Assembly (NCBI GenBank): GCA_902633185.1 | Contig: CACPFN010000003.1 | Location: 50,385 to 114,384, forward strand | Origin: an uncultured Pelagibacteraceae bacterium | Lineage (GTDB): Bacteria > Pseudomonadota > Alphaproteobacteria > Pelagibacterales > Pelagibacteraceae | Direction: 5' to 3' | Length of the DNA: 64,000 nt | Shown: positions 8,546 to 17,669 of the stretch, in pieces | Position numbering within the stretch: the stretch's first letter is position 1 | Layout: every line of letters starts with the position of its first letter | Position numbers and translations under genes: made by a program | Notes under the pieces: model-generated | Databases searched by the model: none | What the model saw: the letters and a program-made list of their open reading frames with translations, nothing else | Told to the model about the DNA's origin: nothing

Positions 8546-9502
8546 ATGAAATTTAATTCCTGGTACTTATCCTCTTTTATAGTCTCATTTATTGTCGCAA
8601 TTCCAATTCTAACTGTGTTTGTAAGTTTCTTCCAAGAAACAACAAATTACTACGATATATTAAAAAATACTTTTTTAATTGAATACATCTATAACTCTTT
8701 AATATTACTTGTTGGAGTATTGATACTTACCTTAATTTTAGGTGTTGGATGTGCTTATGTAGTTTCATTTTATGATTTTCCAGGTGTTAAATTTTTTAAA
8801 TGGGCCTTAATATTATCTTTTGCAGTACCTGCTTATATTTATGCTTATTCATTAACAGCTTTTTTTGAAAACTTTGGAACACTGTATTCAATTTTAAAAT
8901 CTCTATTTGGACCTGGTGAATATAATCAATCCATCCCAAAATTTGATGGTATGCTTGGTGCTATTTTATCAGTTTCTTTTTCCCTATTTGGATATGTTTA
9001 CGTTCTAACTAGAGCATCTTTTCATTATCAGTCTCAAAATTTAATTGAATTAGGACAAAATCTTGGTTTTTCGAAATACAAATCTTTTTTTAAAATTATT
9101 TTACCATCTGCAAGACCAGCAATAGTTGCTGGATTAGCCTTAGTTGCAATGGAAACATTATCAGATTTTGGCGCAGTGTCGTTTTTTGGAATAGCAACTC
9201 TTACAACAGGAATATATGACTCATGGATATCTTTTGATGATTTAGCTTTTGCAAATCAACTTTCATTTTTTTTGCTATTATTTATTTTAGGTCTCTTTTT
9301 TATTGAAAATATCTCGAGAAAACGTGCTCAATATCACTCTCCAATTAAAGGTGGTATTAAAGAAAAGAAGAAAATTAAACTAAATTTTTCTAAAGGGACT
9401 TTGACTTTTGGGTTTTGTTTTTTAGTATTTTTTTATAAGTTTTCTATTTCCTGTTTTACAAATGTTATATTGGACAATAATTTTTCCAAAAAATTTATTT
9501 GA
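8546..9502 (+). CDS. Ferric iron ABC transporter permease, N-terminal half (frameshifted gene)
   Basis: The first half of an FbpB/SfuB-type permease, which in this family is one protein of about 540 residues with two permease domains. This reading frame gives the first domain, with about six membrane segments and the cytoplasmic coupling (EAA-like) loop ELGQNLGFSKYKSFFKIILP. From about base 9434 the frame yields out-of-family sequence (YKFSISCF) before stopping at 9502. The adjacent frame continues the expected protein, so the gene is interrupted at a T run (9428-9434). The start codon 26 bp after the hairpin is plausible. Confidence 0.85.
   Translation: MKFNSWYLSSFIVSFIVAIPILTVFVSFFQETTNYYDILKNTFLIEYIYNSLILLVGVLILTLILGVGCAYVVSFYDFPGVKFFKWALILSFAVPAYIYAYSLTAFFENFGTLYSILKSLFGPGEYNQSIPKFDGMLGAILSVSFSLFGYVYVLTRASFHYQSQNLIELGQNLGFSKYKSFFKIILPSARPAIVAGLALVAMETLSDFGAVSFFGIATLTTGIYDSWISFDDLAFANQLSFFLLLFILGLFFIENISRKRAQYHSPIKGGIKEKKKIKLNFSKGTLTFGFCFLVFFYKFSISCFTNVILDNNFSKKFI
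9428..9434 (+). other. Frameshift site: run of seven T in the iron permease gene
   Basis: With seven T the N-terminal frame diverges. With six T, the reading would pass smoothly through VFFISFLFPVLQMLYW into the C-terminal half. This is either a one-base sequencing/assembly error in a homopolymer or a true inactivating insertion. Confidence 0.85.
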
Positions 9503-10157
9503 TTTAAATACCTTTCAATTGTTTTCAAACACCATTTATTTAGTTTTTTTATCTAGTATCGTATTAGTAGTTTTTTCATTTATTTCAAATTATGGAAATA
9601 GAGTAACTAAAAGTAAATTTTTAAACTTTCTTACAACATTTTCTATTACAGGATATGCGATCCCTGGGGTAATTTTAGCTGTTGCATTCATCACTTTTAT
9701 TGCTTGGTTTGATAATACTTTTGTTAAAGCCTTTGAATTTAATTCTATTAAGAAAATATTTATAGGATCTATTTTTGGTTTAGTGATAGTTTATTTTATA
9801 AGATTTTATTCACTAGCTTACAATGGACTGAAAACTGGCTACGAAAGGATTAATAGGTCAATTGACGAGAGTTCTTATCTCCTTGGTTACTCTAAAATAA
9901 AAACTTTCCTAGGAATTCATGTTCCTTATTTAAAAAATTCTGTATTTCTAATAGGAATATTGATCACGATAGAAGTAATAAAAGAATTGCCTATAACTTT
10001 AATTTTAAGACCATTTAACTTTGAAACATTCGCTACAACAGCATATATTTTTGCATCTCAAGATCTTTTAGAGGCAGCAGCAGTTCCATCATTATTCTTG
10101 ATATTAATTGCAAGTACATTTATTTTGATTACATCTAAATTTATTTTGAAAGACTGA
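9462..10157 (+). CDS. Ferric iron ABC transporter permease, C-terminal half (frameshifted gene)
   Basis: The second permease domain of the gene begun at 8546. In this frame the coding sequence is open from about 9426, and the ATG at 9462 is internal to the ancestral protein. It contains about six membrane segments and the second coupling loop ESSYLLGYSKIKTFLGIHVP. The stop TGA overlaps the ATPase start (TGATG), the normal arrangement for a translated and coupled operon, so loss of the frame would be recent or an artefact. Not an independent gene. Confidence 0.85.
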   Translation: MLYWTIIFPKNLFDLNTFQLFSNTIYLVFLSSIVLVVFSFISNYGNRVTKSKFLNFLTTFSITGYAIPGVILAVAFITFIAWFDNTFVKAFEFNSIKKIFIGSIFGLVIVYFIRFYSLAYNGLKTGYERINRSIDESSYLLGYSKIKTFLGIHVPYLKNSVFLIGILITIEVIKELPITLILRPFNFETFATTAYIFASQDLLEAAAVPSLFLILIASTFILITSKFILKD

Positions 10158-11212
10158 TGGCCAATAATTTTTTTGAAATCGATAATGTATCTTTTGCTGC
10201 TGGTGGAAAAAATAAAGTTAATAACGTTTCTTTAAAAATTGAAAATGAAGGTGAAATTGTATGTTTGCTTGGTCCCTCTGGCATAGGCAAAACTACAATG
10301 TTAAGAACTATTGCAGGTCTAGAAAAAATTAATAAAGGTAAAATTAATTTAAAAGGCAGAACACTTTCATCACAAAATATTCATATTGAGCCAGAAAATC
10401 GAAATATAGCTCTATCTTTTCAAGAAAACAGTTTATTTCCTCATTACAATATAGAAAAAAATATTAATCTTGGCTCCGATAGAGTGAAAAATCAAAAGAA
10501 AATAGAAACTAAAGAAATTATTGATTTTTTAAATTTAAACAAAATATTAAATAAATTTCCTCATGAAATAAGTGCTGGCGAAGCACAAAGAGCTTCTTTA
10601 GCAAGATCTTTAGTCTCTCAACCAGATTTATTAATGCTTGATGAGCCGTTATCAAATGTAGACCAAAGTTTTAAAGAGGAAATTCAAGTTGAATTAAAAC
10701 AAATTTTAACAAATTCTAAAATCACGACAATTATTGTTACCCACGACTCATATGAAGCTTTTTACCTGGGTAGCAAATGTGGAATAATTTTAGACGGTGA
10801 GTTAAAGCAATATGACGATCCATATAATGTTTATCATTTACCAAATTCAGTAGAAGTAGTTAATTTTTTAAATAGAGGCACATTAATACCAGCAGAAGTT
10901 ACCAGTCCGAAAAGTCTTGAAAATGAAGATTTAGGTACAATAACTGGAAATTTCGCTAGACCGTTCCCAATAGGATCTAAAGTAAAACTTTTAATACAGC
11001 CAGAAGACTTACAGCATGATGACGCGAGCAATCTAAAACTTGAAGTAGTAGATAGAAAATTCAGAGGATCAAATTTTATTTATACTTTAAAAACATTAAG
11101 TAATAAATTAATACCAGTTTTTGTGCATTCTCATCATATTCATCAACATGAAGTCGATGAAAAATTTGGTATAAAAAGACCCATCCATATCGATCATATT
11201 GTTTGCTTTTAA
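10157..11212 (+). CDS. Ferric iron ABC transporter ATP-binding protein (FbpC-like)
   Basis: The nucleotide-binding subunit powering the iron permease, 351 residues. Walker A is GPSGIGKTT at 39-47, the ABC signature is a variant SAGEAQ at 139-144 instead of SGGQQQ, Walker B is LLMLDE at 158-163, and the switch histidine lies in VTHDSYEAF. The region after about 240 forms the C-terminal TOBE-like regulatory domain seen in FbpC/PotA proteins. Overlaps the permease stop by 1 bp and is the last gene of the operon; the next gene starts 26 bp on. Confidence 0.93.
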   Translation: MANNFFEIDNVSFAAGGKNKVNNVSLKIENEGEIVCLLGPSGIGKTTMLRTIAGLEKINKGKINLKGRTLSSQNIHIEPENRNIALSFQENSLFPHYNIEKNINLGSDRVKNQKKIETKEIIDFLNLNKILNKFPHEISAGEAQRASLARSLVSQPDLLMLDEPLSNVDQSFKEEIQVELKQILTNSKITTIIVTHDSYEAFYLGSKCGIILDGELKQYDDPYNVYHLPNSVEVVNFLNRGTLIPAEVTSPKSLENEDLGTITGNFARPFPIGSKVKLLIQPEDLQHDDASNLKLEVVDRKFRGSNFIYTLKTLSNKLIPVFVHSHHIHQHEVDEKFGIKRPIHIDHIVCF

Positions 11213-11238
11213 ATTTAATTATATAAATCCAAATATGT

Positions 11239-13677
11239 ATGAAAGAGTTACCTAAAAGTACTAAAGTAGTTGTTATAGGGGGAGGTGTTGCTGGTACATC
11301 ATGCGCTTATCATCTTGCAAAATTTGGATGGAAAGATGTTGTTTTACTTGAAAGAGATTTACTTACTTCAGGAACTACTTGGCATGCAGCAGGTCTTCTA
11401 GGTCAATTAGGTGCATCATCAACAATTACAAAAATAAGAAAATATTCTTTAGATCTTTATAAAGATTTAGAGAAGACTACAGGATTATCGACTGGAATGA
11501 AGCAAAATGGTGCAATTACAGTTGCATCTACTAAAGAAAGAATGCAAGAATTACTAAGACAGGCAACAGCTGCTCAATTATCAGATGTTGAAGTAGAAGT
11601 TCTAGATAAAAAACGTTTGAAGGAATTGTATCCCGTATTACATAGTGAAGATATTTTAGGTGGTGTTTACATGCCAAAAGATGGTCAAGCGGATCCAGTT
11701 GGAGTAACAAATGTTCTTGCAAAAGCTGCAAGAATGGAGGGTGCAAAGATTTTTGAAAAAACTCCTGTAAAAAAAATTTTAATCAAGAATTCTAGAATTA
11801 GTGGGGTAGAAACTGATAAAGGTGTCATCGATTGTGAATACGTTGTTATGGCAACAGGAATGTGGTCAAGACAATTAGGTGAAGAAATAAATGTAAGTGT
11901 ACCTTTATATCCAAACGAGCATTTTTATATCATTACAGAACCAATAAAAGACTTACCTCAAAATCTTCCAGTACTCAGAGATTATAATGCTTGTTTATAT
12001 TTAAAAGAAGATGCTGGAAAGATGCTTGTAGGTATTTTTGAACCAAAGGCAAAACCGGCATTTAAAGAAACAGGAAGAGTTCCAGACAATTTTTCATTTG
12101 GTGAGTTACCAGATGATTTTGATCACTTTGAACCTTATTTAGAAAAATCATTTCATAGATTACCAATGTTAGAAAGTGCAGGAATAAGAAAATTTTTCTC
12201 AGGCCCAGAGTCTTTTACTCCAGATACTCAGTATTTATTAGGAGAAACTCCTGAAGTAAAAAATTTATATACATGCTGTGGCTTCAATAGCATCGGAATT
12301 GCTAGTTCAGGAGGAGCGGGTAGAGTTACTGCTGAATGGATGATGAATGGACATATTAACGAAGATTTATTTTCAGTGGATATTAAGAGATTTCAGAAAT
12401 TTCACTCCTCAAAAAATTTCATTATGGAAAGAGTTACAGAAACGCTTGGAGATTTGTATGGAATGCATTGGCCATTTAAACAACACAATACAGCAAGAAA
12501 TCAAAAGCTTTTACCTTATCACGAAGAATTAAAAAATGCTGGAGCTTGTTTTGGAGTTGAGGGAGGTTTTGAAAGACCTATGTGGTATTCATTAAATGGT
12601 AAAGAGCCTAAGTATGAATATAGTTTTAATTATCAAAATTGGTATCCATCAGCAAAGCATGAAACTTTAAATGCAAGAAAAAATGTTGGACTTTTTGATT
12701 TTTCAACTTTCTCTAAGTTTGACTTAAAAGGTGAAAAAACACACCAAGAATTGCAAAAGTTATGTACCGCTAACATTAAAAATGAGATTGGAAAAACAAC
12801 ATATACTCATATGCTGAATGAAGATGGTGGAATAGAAACAGACTTAACTATTGTATGTGTGGATAAAAACTTTTTTAGAGTTGTAAGCTCTGCAGCTACA
12901 AGAGAACACGATAAATACCATATCTTAAAATATTTAGATGAAGACGTATCTTTTAAAGATGTAACAGAAGATATTTGTTGTTTAGGATTGTTTGGTCCAA
13001 AGAGTAGAGAGATGATCTCAAAAATAAGCAATGATGATTTTAGTAACGATAAATTTAAGTTTGGAACTGGAAAGTTCATAATGATAAATGGTGTTAAAGT
13101 TTGGGCTCAACGACTTTCTTATGTTGGTGAATTAGGATTTGAGCTTTATGTTGATTCAAGTTTAGCTAAGGATTTATATGAAATTCTAATTGAAGAAGGG
13201 AAAAACTTCGAACTATCTCATTGTGGAATGCATGCAATGGATATTATGAGAATGGAAAGTGGATTTGTTCACTGGGGACATGACATATCACCAGAAGAAA
13301 ATCAGTATCAAGCAGGTTTAAAATTTGCAATTAGTTATAAGAAAAATATAAACTTTATTGGAAAAGATGCTTTGTTAAAAATTAAGGACCAAAAATTAGA
13401 TAAAAGAATGATGATGTTTACTCTTAAATATAGCAAACCAGGTGAACCACTTTTACTACATGAGGAACCTATTTATATGGATAACAAAATAATTGGTAGA
13501 ACAACTTCAGGAAATTATTCTTTTTGTTATGATAAAAATCTTTCATTTGGATATGTCAATTCTGGAAATACTGTAGAAACATTAAAAGACAAAAATATAT
13601 ACATTGAAATTGAAAAACAAAAATATCCAGTTGAGGTATTAGAAAAACCTCTAAACAATAAAGATTTTAAGAACTAA
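11239..13677 (+). CDS. FAD-dependent dimethylglycine/sarcosine dehydrogenase-like protein with GcvT domain
   Basis: An 812-residue fusion typical of dimethylglycine/sarcosine dehydrogenases. The N-terminal DAO domain has the dinucleotide motif GGGVAG (14-19). H49 in TTWHAAGL corresponds to the histidine that covalently binds FAD in dimethylglycine dehydrogenase. A central FAO-type domain follows, then from about 430 a GcvT/aminomethyltransferase-like folate domain. The family demethylates N-methyl amino acids, passing C1 units to tetrahydrofolate and electrons to ETF; etfBA and ETF-QO are at the left of this window. The exact substrate is not determinable. The convergent transporter gene overlaps its last 11 bp. 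Confidence 0.88.
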   Translation: MKELPKSTKVVVIGGGVAGTSCAYHLAKFGWKDVVLLERDLLTSGTTWHAAGLLGQLGASSTITKIRKYSLDLYKDLEKTTGLSTGMKQNGAITVASTKERMQELLRQATAAQLSDVEVEVLDKKRLKELYPVLHSEDILGGVYMPKDGQADPVGVTNVLAKAARMEGAKIFEKTPVKKILIKNSRISGVETDKGVIDCEYVVMATGMWSRQLGEEINVSVPLYPNEHFYIITEPIKDLPQNLPVLRDYNACLYLKEDAGKMLVGIFEPKAKPAFKETGRVPDNFSFGELPDDFDHFEPYLEKSFHRLPMLESAGIRKFFSGPESFTPDTQYLLGETPEVKNLYTCCGFNSIGIASSGGAGRVTAEWMMNGHINEDLFSVDIKRFQKFHSSKNFIMERVTETLGDLYGMHWPFKQHNTARNQKLLPYHEELKNAGACFGVEGGFERPMWYSLNGKEPKYEYSFNYQNWYPSAKHETLNARKNVGLFDFSTFSKFDLKGEKTHQELQKLCTANIKNEIGKTTYTHMLNEDGGIETDLTIVCVDKNFFRVVSSAATREHDKYHILKYLDEDVSFKDVTEDICCLGLFGPKSREMISKISNDDFSNDKFKFGTGKFIMINGVKVWAQRLSYVGELGFELYVDSSLAKDLYEILIEEGKNFELSHCGMHAMDIMRMESGFVHWGHDISPEENQYQAGLKFAISYKKNINFIGKDALLKIKDQKLDKRMMMFTLKYSKPGEPLLLHEEPIYMDNKIIGRTTSGNYSFCYDKNLSFGYVNSGNTVETLKDKNIYIEIEKQKYPVEVLEKPLNNKDFKN

Positions 13678-14548
13678 GTTTTTTTTTTCTACTCTCGGCC
13701 TGAACAAATAAAACTCCAAAAACTATTATTCCAATAACTCCAAAAGTTTTATTAAAATCAAAAGGTACTCCAAATATATAAAAATTGATTAATGTTGACC
13801 AAATTAATTGTGAATATTGAAAATTAGTTACAAAAGATAAATTTGATAGCTGAATTGCAAATATAATTAAAAGGTGGCTGGTAAAACCTAATACACCAAG
13901 AAATATCAACCAAACCCATAACCCTTTATTCTCAATAGGAGTCCAGTCTAACATTACATAAATAGAGAAAACAATGGCCCCAACAACAGCAGCATAAAAT
14001 AACGCCACTAAAGGATCATTATTACCAGAAATAAATTTTGTAAAAAATTGATATAAAGCCCAACATACTGGTGGTACCAAAGGAAAAATTAAGTCTAAAC
14101 TTAATACTTTCATGCTAGGACTCATTGAATAAATTATACACCCGAAGCTTAATAACATTAAAATTATACCTTTAGATGAAAGAATATCTCTTAAAAACAA
14201 TGCCGTTAAAATTGATACTATTAATGGAGCTGAGAAGAAAACTACATAGATGTCGACAAGGTCAAATTTTTGTAAAGAATGAATGAAAAAAAAAGTAGCA
14301 AAAACCATTAATATAGATCTAATAATATTAATTTTAAAATTGCTTTTTAAGTTTAACTTAGGTTTTAATATTGCGAATAAAATTAAAATAATCACAAAAT
14401 GAAAAAAAAATCTGCCCCAAATTACTTGATTTAAAGGCATTAATGTTCCAAGATATTTTGCAGTTGAATCCTGGCAAACTAGAATAAAAAATCCTGATAT
14501 AGATAAAATTATGACTTTAGTAATAGATTTATTTTTTATTAAATTCAT
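13667..14548 (-). CDS. DMT superfamily (EamA) transporter
   Basis: A polytopic inner-membrane protein, 293 residues, with about ten hydrophobic segments in two EamA repeats (roughly 10-145 and 155-285). The second repeat begins VPPVCWALYQFFTKF and a conserved GFTSHLLIIFAI lies later, typical of drug/metabolite exporters of the RhaT/YdcZ-like group. Substrate cannot be inferred. The last 11 bp overlap the end of the convergent dehydrogenase gene, and the start lies 15 bp after the stop of the dehydrogenase gene at 14564-15637 on the same strand, suggesting one transcript guaC-dehydrogenase-transporter. Confidence 0.85.
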   Translation of the reverse strand: MNLIKNKSITKVIILSISGFFILVCQDSTAKYLGTLMPLNQVIWGRFFFHFVIILILFAILKPKLNLKSNFKINIIRSILMVFATFFFIHSLQKFDLVDIYVVFFSAPLIVSILTALFLRDILSSKGIILMLLSFGCIIYSMSPSMKVLSLDLIFPLVPPVCWALYQFFTKFISGNNDPLVALFYAAVVGAIVFSIYVMLDWTPIENKGLWVWLIFLGVLGFTSHLLIIFAIQLSNLSFVTNFQYSQLIWSTLINFYIFGVPFDFNKTFGVIGIIVFGVLFVQAESRKKKLSS

Positions 14549-14563
14549 ATTTGTGATTAAATT

Positions 14564-15637
14564 TTAGACTGAGCTAAGATTATCTAAAATTTTTTTTGAG
14601 CACTGTTCTGTATTACTAGAGCCTTGAAGATCTTTTGTTCGACTGTCTTTATCTTTAAGAGTTAATTCAATTGATTTTACTATTCTATCAGATGCTTCTT
14701 TTTCACCTAGATAATCTAACATCATAGCAGCTGACCAAATTTGTCCTACTGGATTAGCTATTCCTTGGCCTGCAATATCTGGTGCCGATCCATGAACGGG
14801 TTCAAATAATGATGGGTATTTATTTGTTGGATTAATATTACCAGACGGTGCGATTCCAATAGTTCCAGTACAAGCAGGCCCTAGATCTGATAAAATATCT
14901 CCAAACAGGTTTGATGCGACTATCACATCAAAACGTTCAGGACTTAGAACAAATCTAGCAGTTAATATATCAATATGGTACTGATCAGTTTCCACATCAG
15001 AATAATTCTTTTTATTCTCATTAAATCTTTCGTCCCAATAAGGCATTGTAATTGATATTCCATTTGATTTTGTTGCACTTGTTAGTTTTTTTCTTTTTCT
15101 TTTTTTAGCTAATTCAAAAGCAAATTGTTGAACTCTATCTATTCCATATTTTGACATTATTGTTTCTTGAACAACTACTTCTCTATCAGTTCCCTGATAC
15201 ATTCTTCCACCGACTGATGAGTATTCACCTTCAGTATTTTCTCTTACAATTATCATGTCAATATCACCTGGCTTTTTATTAGCTAATGGAGCATTTACAC
15301 CTTCAAAAAGTTTTACAGGTCTTAAGTTAATAAATTGATCAAACTCTCTTCTAAATTTTAACAATGATCCCCAAAGTGTTATGTGGTCAGGATACTTATC
15401 TGGCATACCGACCGCACCAAAGAAAATTGCATCGTGTTTATTTAGTTTATCTTTCCAATCATCTGGCATCATTTTTCCATACTTTTCATAATAATCACAT
15501 GATGCAAAATCATAATCCTCAATATTTAATTTAAATTGATGTTGTTGAGAAATTTCTTTTAATATTTTTTGTGCTTCAGGAACAACTTCTTTACCAATAC
15601 CGTCACCGGCAATAGAAGCTATAGAATACTCTTTCAT
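14564..15637 (-). CDS. Tartrate dehydrogenase/decarboxylase or D-malate dehydrogenase (isocitrate/isopropylmalate dehydrogenase family)
   Basis: A 357-residue NAD-dependent beta-decarboxylating dehydrogenase. Family marks are AGDGIGKEVVPEA at the N-terminus, the substrate-arginine region LLKFRREFDQFINLRPVKL, the DMIIVRENTEGEYSSVGG loop, and the metal/cofactor region NLFGDILSDLGP with PVHGSAPDIAGQGIANP. The WGSLLKFRR and GRMYQGT segments are like TtuC/DmlA rather than LeuB. It oxidises tartrate or D-malate type 2-hydroxyacids to a keto acid and CO2; the actual substrate is inference. It starts exactly where guaC stops. Confidence 0.85.
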   Translation of the reverse strand: MKEYSIASIAGDGIGKEVVPEAQKILKEISQQHQFKLNIEDYDFASCDYYEKYGKMMPDDWKDKLNKHDAIFFGAVGMPDKYPDHITLWGSLLKFRREFDQFINLRPVKLFEGVNAPLANKKPGDIDMIIVRENTEGEYSSVGGRMYQGTDREVVVQETIMSKYGIDRVQQFAFELAKKRKRKKLTSATKSNGISITMPYWDERFNENKKNYSDVETDQYHIDILTARFVLSPERFDVIVASNLFGDILSDLGPACTGTIGIAPSGNINPTNKYPSLFEPVHGSAPDIAGQGIANPVGQIWSAAMMLDYLGEKEASDRIVKSIELTLKDKDSRTKDLQGSSNTEQCSKKILDNLSSV

Positions 15638-16672
15638 TTATTTAGTAAATGTATCGTTAAATTGCTTAGTAACTCTGACAAAAGTTGTGCACTTACTTAA
15701 TTGTTTTAAAGAGGGTGCTCCAACATATGTACAACTGCTTCTAACGCCACCTAAAATATTTAAAATGGTATCATTAATTTTGCCACGGTACTTAACTCTT
15801 ACTGTTCTGCCTTCGCTACTTCTATAATCAGATAGACCACCATAATGTTTGTTATTTGCAGTTTCAGAACTTGATCCGTAAAATTCAACATACTTTGAGC
15901 CATTAGATTTTACTAATTTTCCTTTACCTTCATCATGACCTGCAAGCATTCCTCCAAGCATAACAAAATCAGCTCCTCCACCAAATGCCTTAGCAACGTC
16001 ACCTGGACATGTGCACCCACCATCTGCAATGATATGTGCGCCTAATCCGTGAGCAGCATCTGCGCATTCTATTACTGCACTTAACTGAGGATAGCCAACT
16101 CCAGTTTGTATTCGTGTAGTACAAACACTTCCTGGTCCAATTCCAACTTTAACAATATCTGCACCTGATAAAATTAATTCTTGTGTCATATCAGCAGTAA
16201 CAACATTACCTGCTATGATTGTTTTAGTTGGATATTTATCCCTAACAGATTTTAAAAATTTACTAAAATGCTCTGAATAACCGTTTGCTACATCAATACA
16301 AATGAACTTAATGAAACTAAATTCTTTTAAAACTTTATCTAAATTTTGGAAATCTTCTTTTTTAGTGCCAATACTTAAAGCTACATTTGGATATATTGAT
16401 TTAATTTTTTTAAATTGTTTTATTTTTTTAACATCATGCTGTTTTGTTAAGCATGTAATCATTCCGTATTCAGATAATTTTTCGGCAACACCAAGCACGC
16501 CTACACCATCCATATTAGCGGCCATTATAGGAATTCCAGACCATTCGTTTTTACTGTATTTAAAACGATAAGTTCTTTTCAAATTAACATCTTTTCTACT
16601 TTTAAGAGTGCTTCTTTTAGGTCTAAAAAGTACGTCGGAATAATCTAGTTTTAGTTCTTCTTCAATTCTCAC
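15638..16672 (-). CDS. guaC: GMP reductase
   Basis: Reductively deaminates GMP to IMP with NADPH, part of purine interconversion. The sequence fits the guaC branch of the IMPDH/GMPR family: [21 protein letters not shown] at the start, the catalytic loop [11 protein letters not shown], and [21 protein letters not shown] place the start at the GTG at 16672, because the E. coli protein begins MRIEEDLKL and this codon gives VRIEEELKL; an ATG six codons upstream (16690) is the alternative. Neither has a clear Shine-Dalgarno. No CBS domains are present, as expected for GMPR. Confidence 0.92.
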   Translation of the reverse strand: MRIEEELKLDYSDVLFRPKRSTLKSRKDVNLKRTYRFKYSKNEWSGIPIMAANMDGVGVLGVAEKLSEYGMITCLTKQHDVKKIKQFKKIKSIYPNVALSIGTKKEDFQNLDKVLKEFSFIKFICIDVANGYSEHFSKFLKSVRDKYPTKTIIAGNVVTADMTQELILSGADIVKVGIGPGSVCTTRIQTGVGYPQLSAVIECADAAHGLGAHIIADGGCTCPGDVAKAFGGGADFVMLGGMLAGHDEGKGKLVKSNGSKYVEFYGSSSETANNKHYGGLSDYRSSEGRTVRVKYRGKINDTILNILGGVRSSCTYVGAPSLKQLSKCTTFVRVTKQFNDTFTK

Positions 16673-16793
16673 AAAAATGAAGGTATACATTCAATGAATG
16701 ATAATTCAATTTAATAATTGACCTTATTAACGTTGTATTTGAACAATTTTAAAATTATTGATTGAATTATTAATATATAAATTAAATAAAAAA

Positions 16794-17669
16794 ATGTTTG
16801 AAGGTTTTAAGAGTAGATACATAAAAGTTAAAAAAGGGAAAGTCTTTTGTAAAGTTAAAGGAGACGGACCGCCTTTATTATTACTACATGGTTATCCTCA
16901 AACACATTTAATGTGGCACAAAACGGCTCCTGAGTTATCAAAAAGCTTTACTGTAGTTGCAGCAGACTTAAGAGGTTATGGAAACAGTTTAGCTCCACCA
17001 TCTGATAATAAACATTATAATTATTCAAAACGAGAAATGGCGAGTGACATGAAACAAATGATGGTAAAATTAGGGTATAGTAAATTTTATGTTGCAGGCC
17101 ATGATAGAGGTGGAAGAGTTGCTCATAGATTGGCAAGAGACCACAGAAAAAACGTACTCGCTCTTAGCATTTTAGATATTTGTCCAACTTTAGACATGTA
17201 CGAACTAACAACTAGAGATTTTGCAAAAGCTTACTTTCATTGGTTTTTCTTAATTCAACCAAAATGGCTACCAGAAAGAATGATAATGAGTGATCCAAGA
17301 AAATGGATGAAGCATTGCTTGGATAAATGGTCTGGTAATCATAAATTTGGTAAAGTTGAAGAGGGATACTTAAAGTGCTTTAAGCAACCAAAAAGAATAC
17401 ACGGATCATGTGAGGATTACAGAGCATCTGCTACTATTGATCTTGATCACGACAGATACGATCGAGGGAAAAAATTAAATATTCCTGTTCAAGTTTTATG
17501 GGGAAAAAATGGTGTTATAGGCAAACAATTTAAACCAATTAAAATTTGGCAAAAATATTCAAATAAAAAAGTTGTTGGAGTTGCTGTTAAATCTGGACAT
17601 TTTATACCAGAGCAAAATCCCAAAGAAACAATTAAACAATTAAAAAGTTTCTTTTTAAAAAATGCTTAA
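16794..17669 (+). CDS. Alpha/beta hydrolase, haloacetate (fluoroacetate) dehalogenase-like
   Basis: A 291-residue alpha/beta hydrolase of the haloacetate dehalogenase/epoxide hydrolase group. Visible are the oxyanion segment LHGYPQTHLMWH, DLRGYG, the nucleophile elbow GHDRGG with Asp104, SATIDLDHDRYDR, and the terminal catalytic-His segment SGHFIPEQNP. A His-Trp pair in AYFHWFFLIQP matches the position of halide-pocket residues known from fluoroacetate dehalogenase. Start is the ATG at 16794; a TTG at 16758 would add 12 residues. The TauD-type gene overlaps its last 8 bp. Whether it defluorinates, dechlorinates or opens epoxides is unknown. Confidence 0.82.
   Translation: MFEGFKSRYIKVKKGKVFCKVKGDGPPLLLLHGYPQTHLMWHKTAPELSKSFTVVAADLRGYGNSLAPPSDNKHYNYSKREMASDMKQMMVKLGYSKFYVAGHDRGGRVAHRLARDHRKNVLALSILDICPTLDMYELTTRDFAKAYFHWFFLIQPKWLPERMIMSDPRKWMKHCLDKWSGNHKFGKVEEGYLKCFKQPKRIHGSCEDYRASATIDLDHDRYDRGKKLNIPVQVLWGKNGVIGKQFKPIKIWQKYSNKKVVGVAVKSGHFIPEQNPKETIKQLKSFFLKNA

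Noticed and set aside
9428..9462. Programmed frameshift in the iron permease
   Set aside because: A T7 run is short for slippage, no stimulatory structure is evident, and permeases of this family are not known to use recoding; an error or mutation is simpler.
11213..11238. Glycine or other riboswitch before the dimethylglycine-dehydrogenase-like gene
   Set aside because: Only 26 bp separate it from the ATPase gene, too little for an aptamer.
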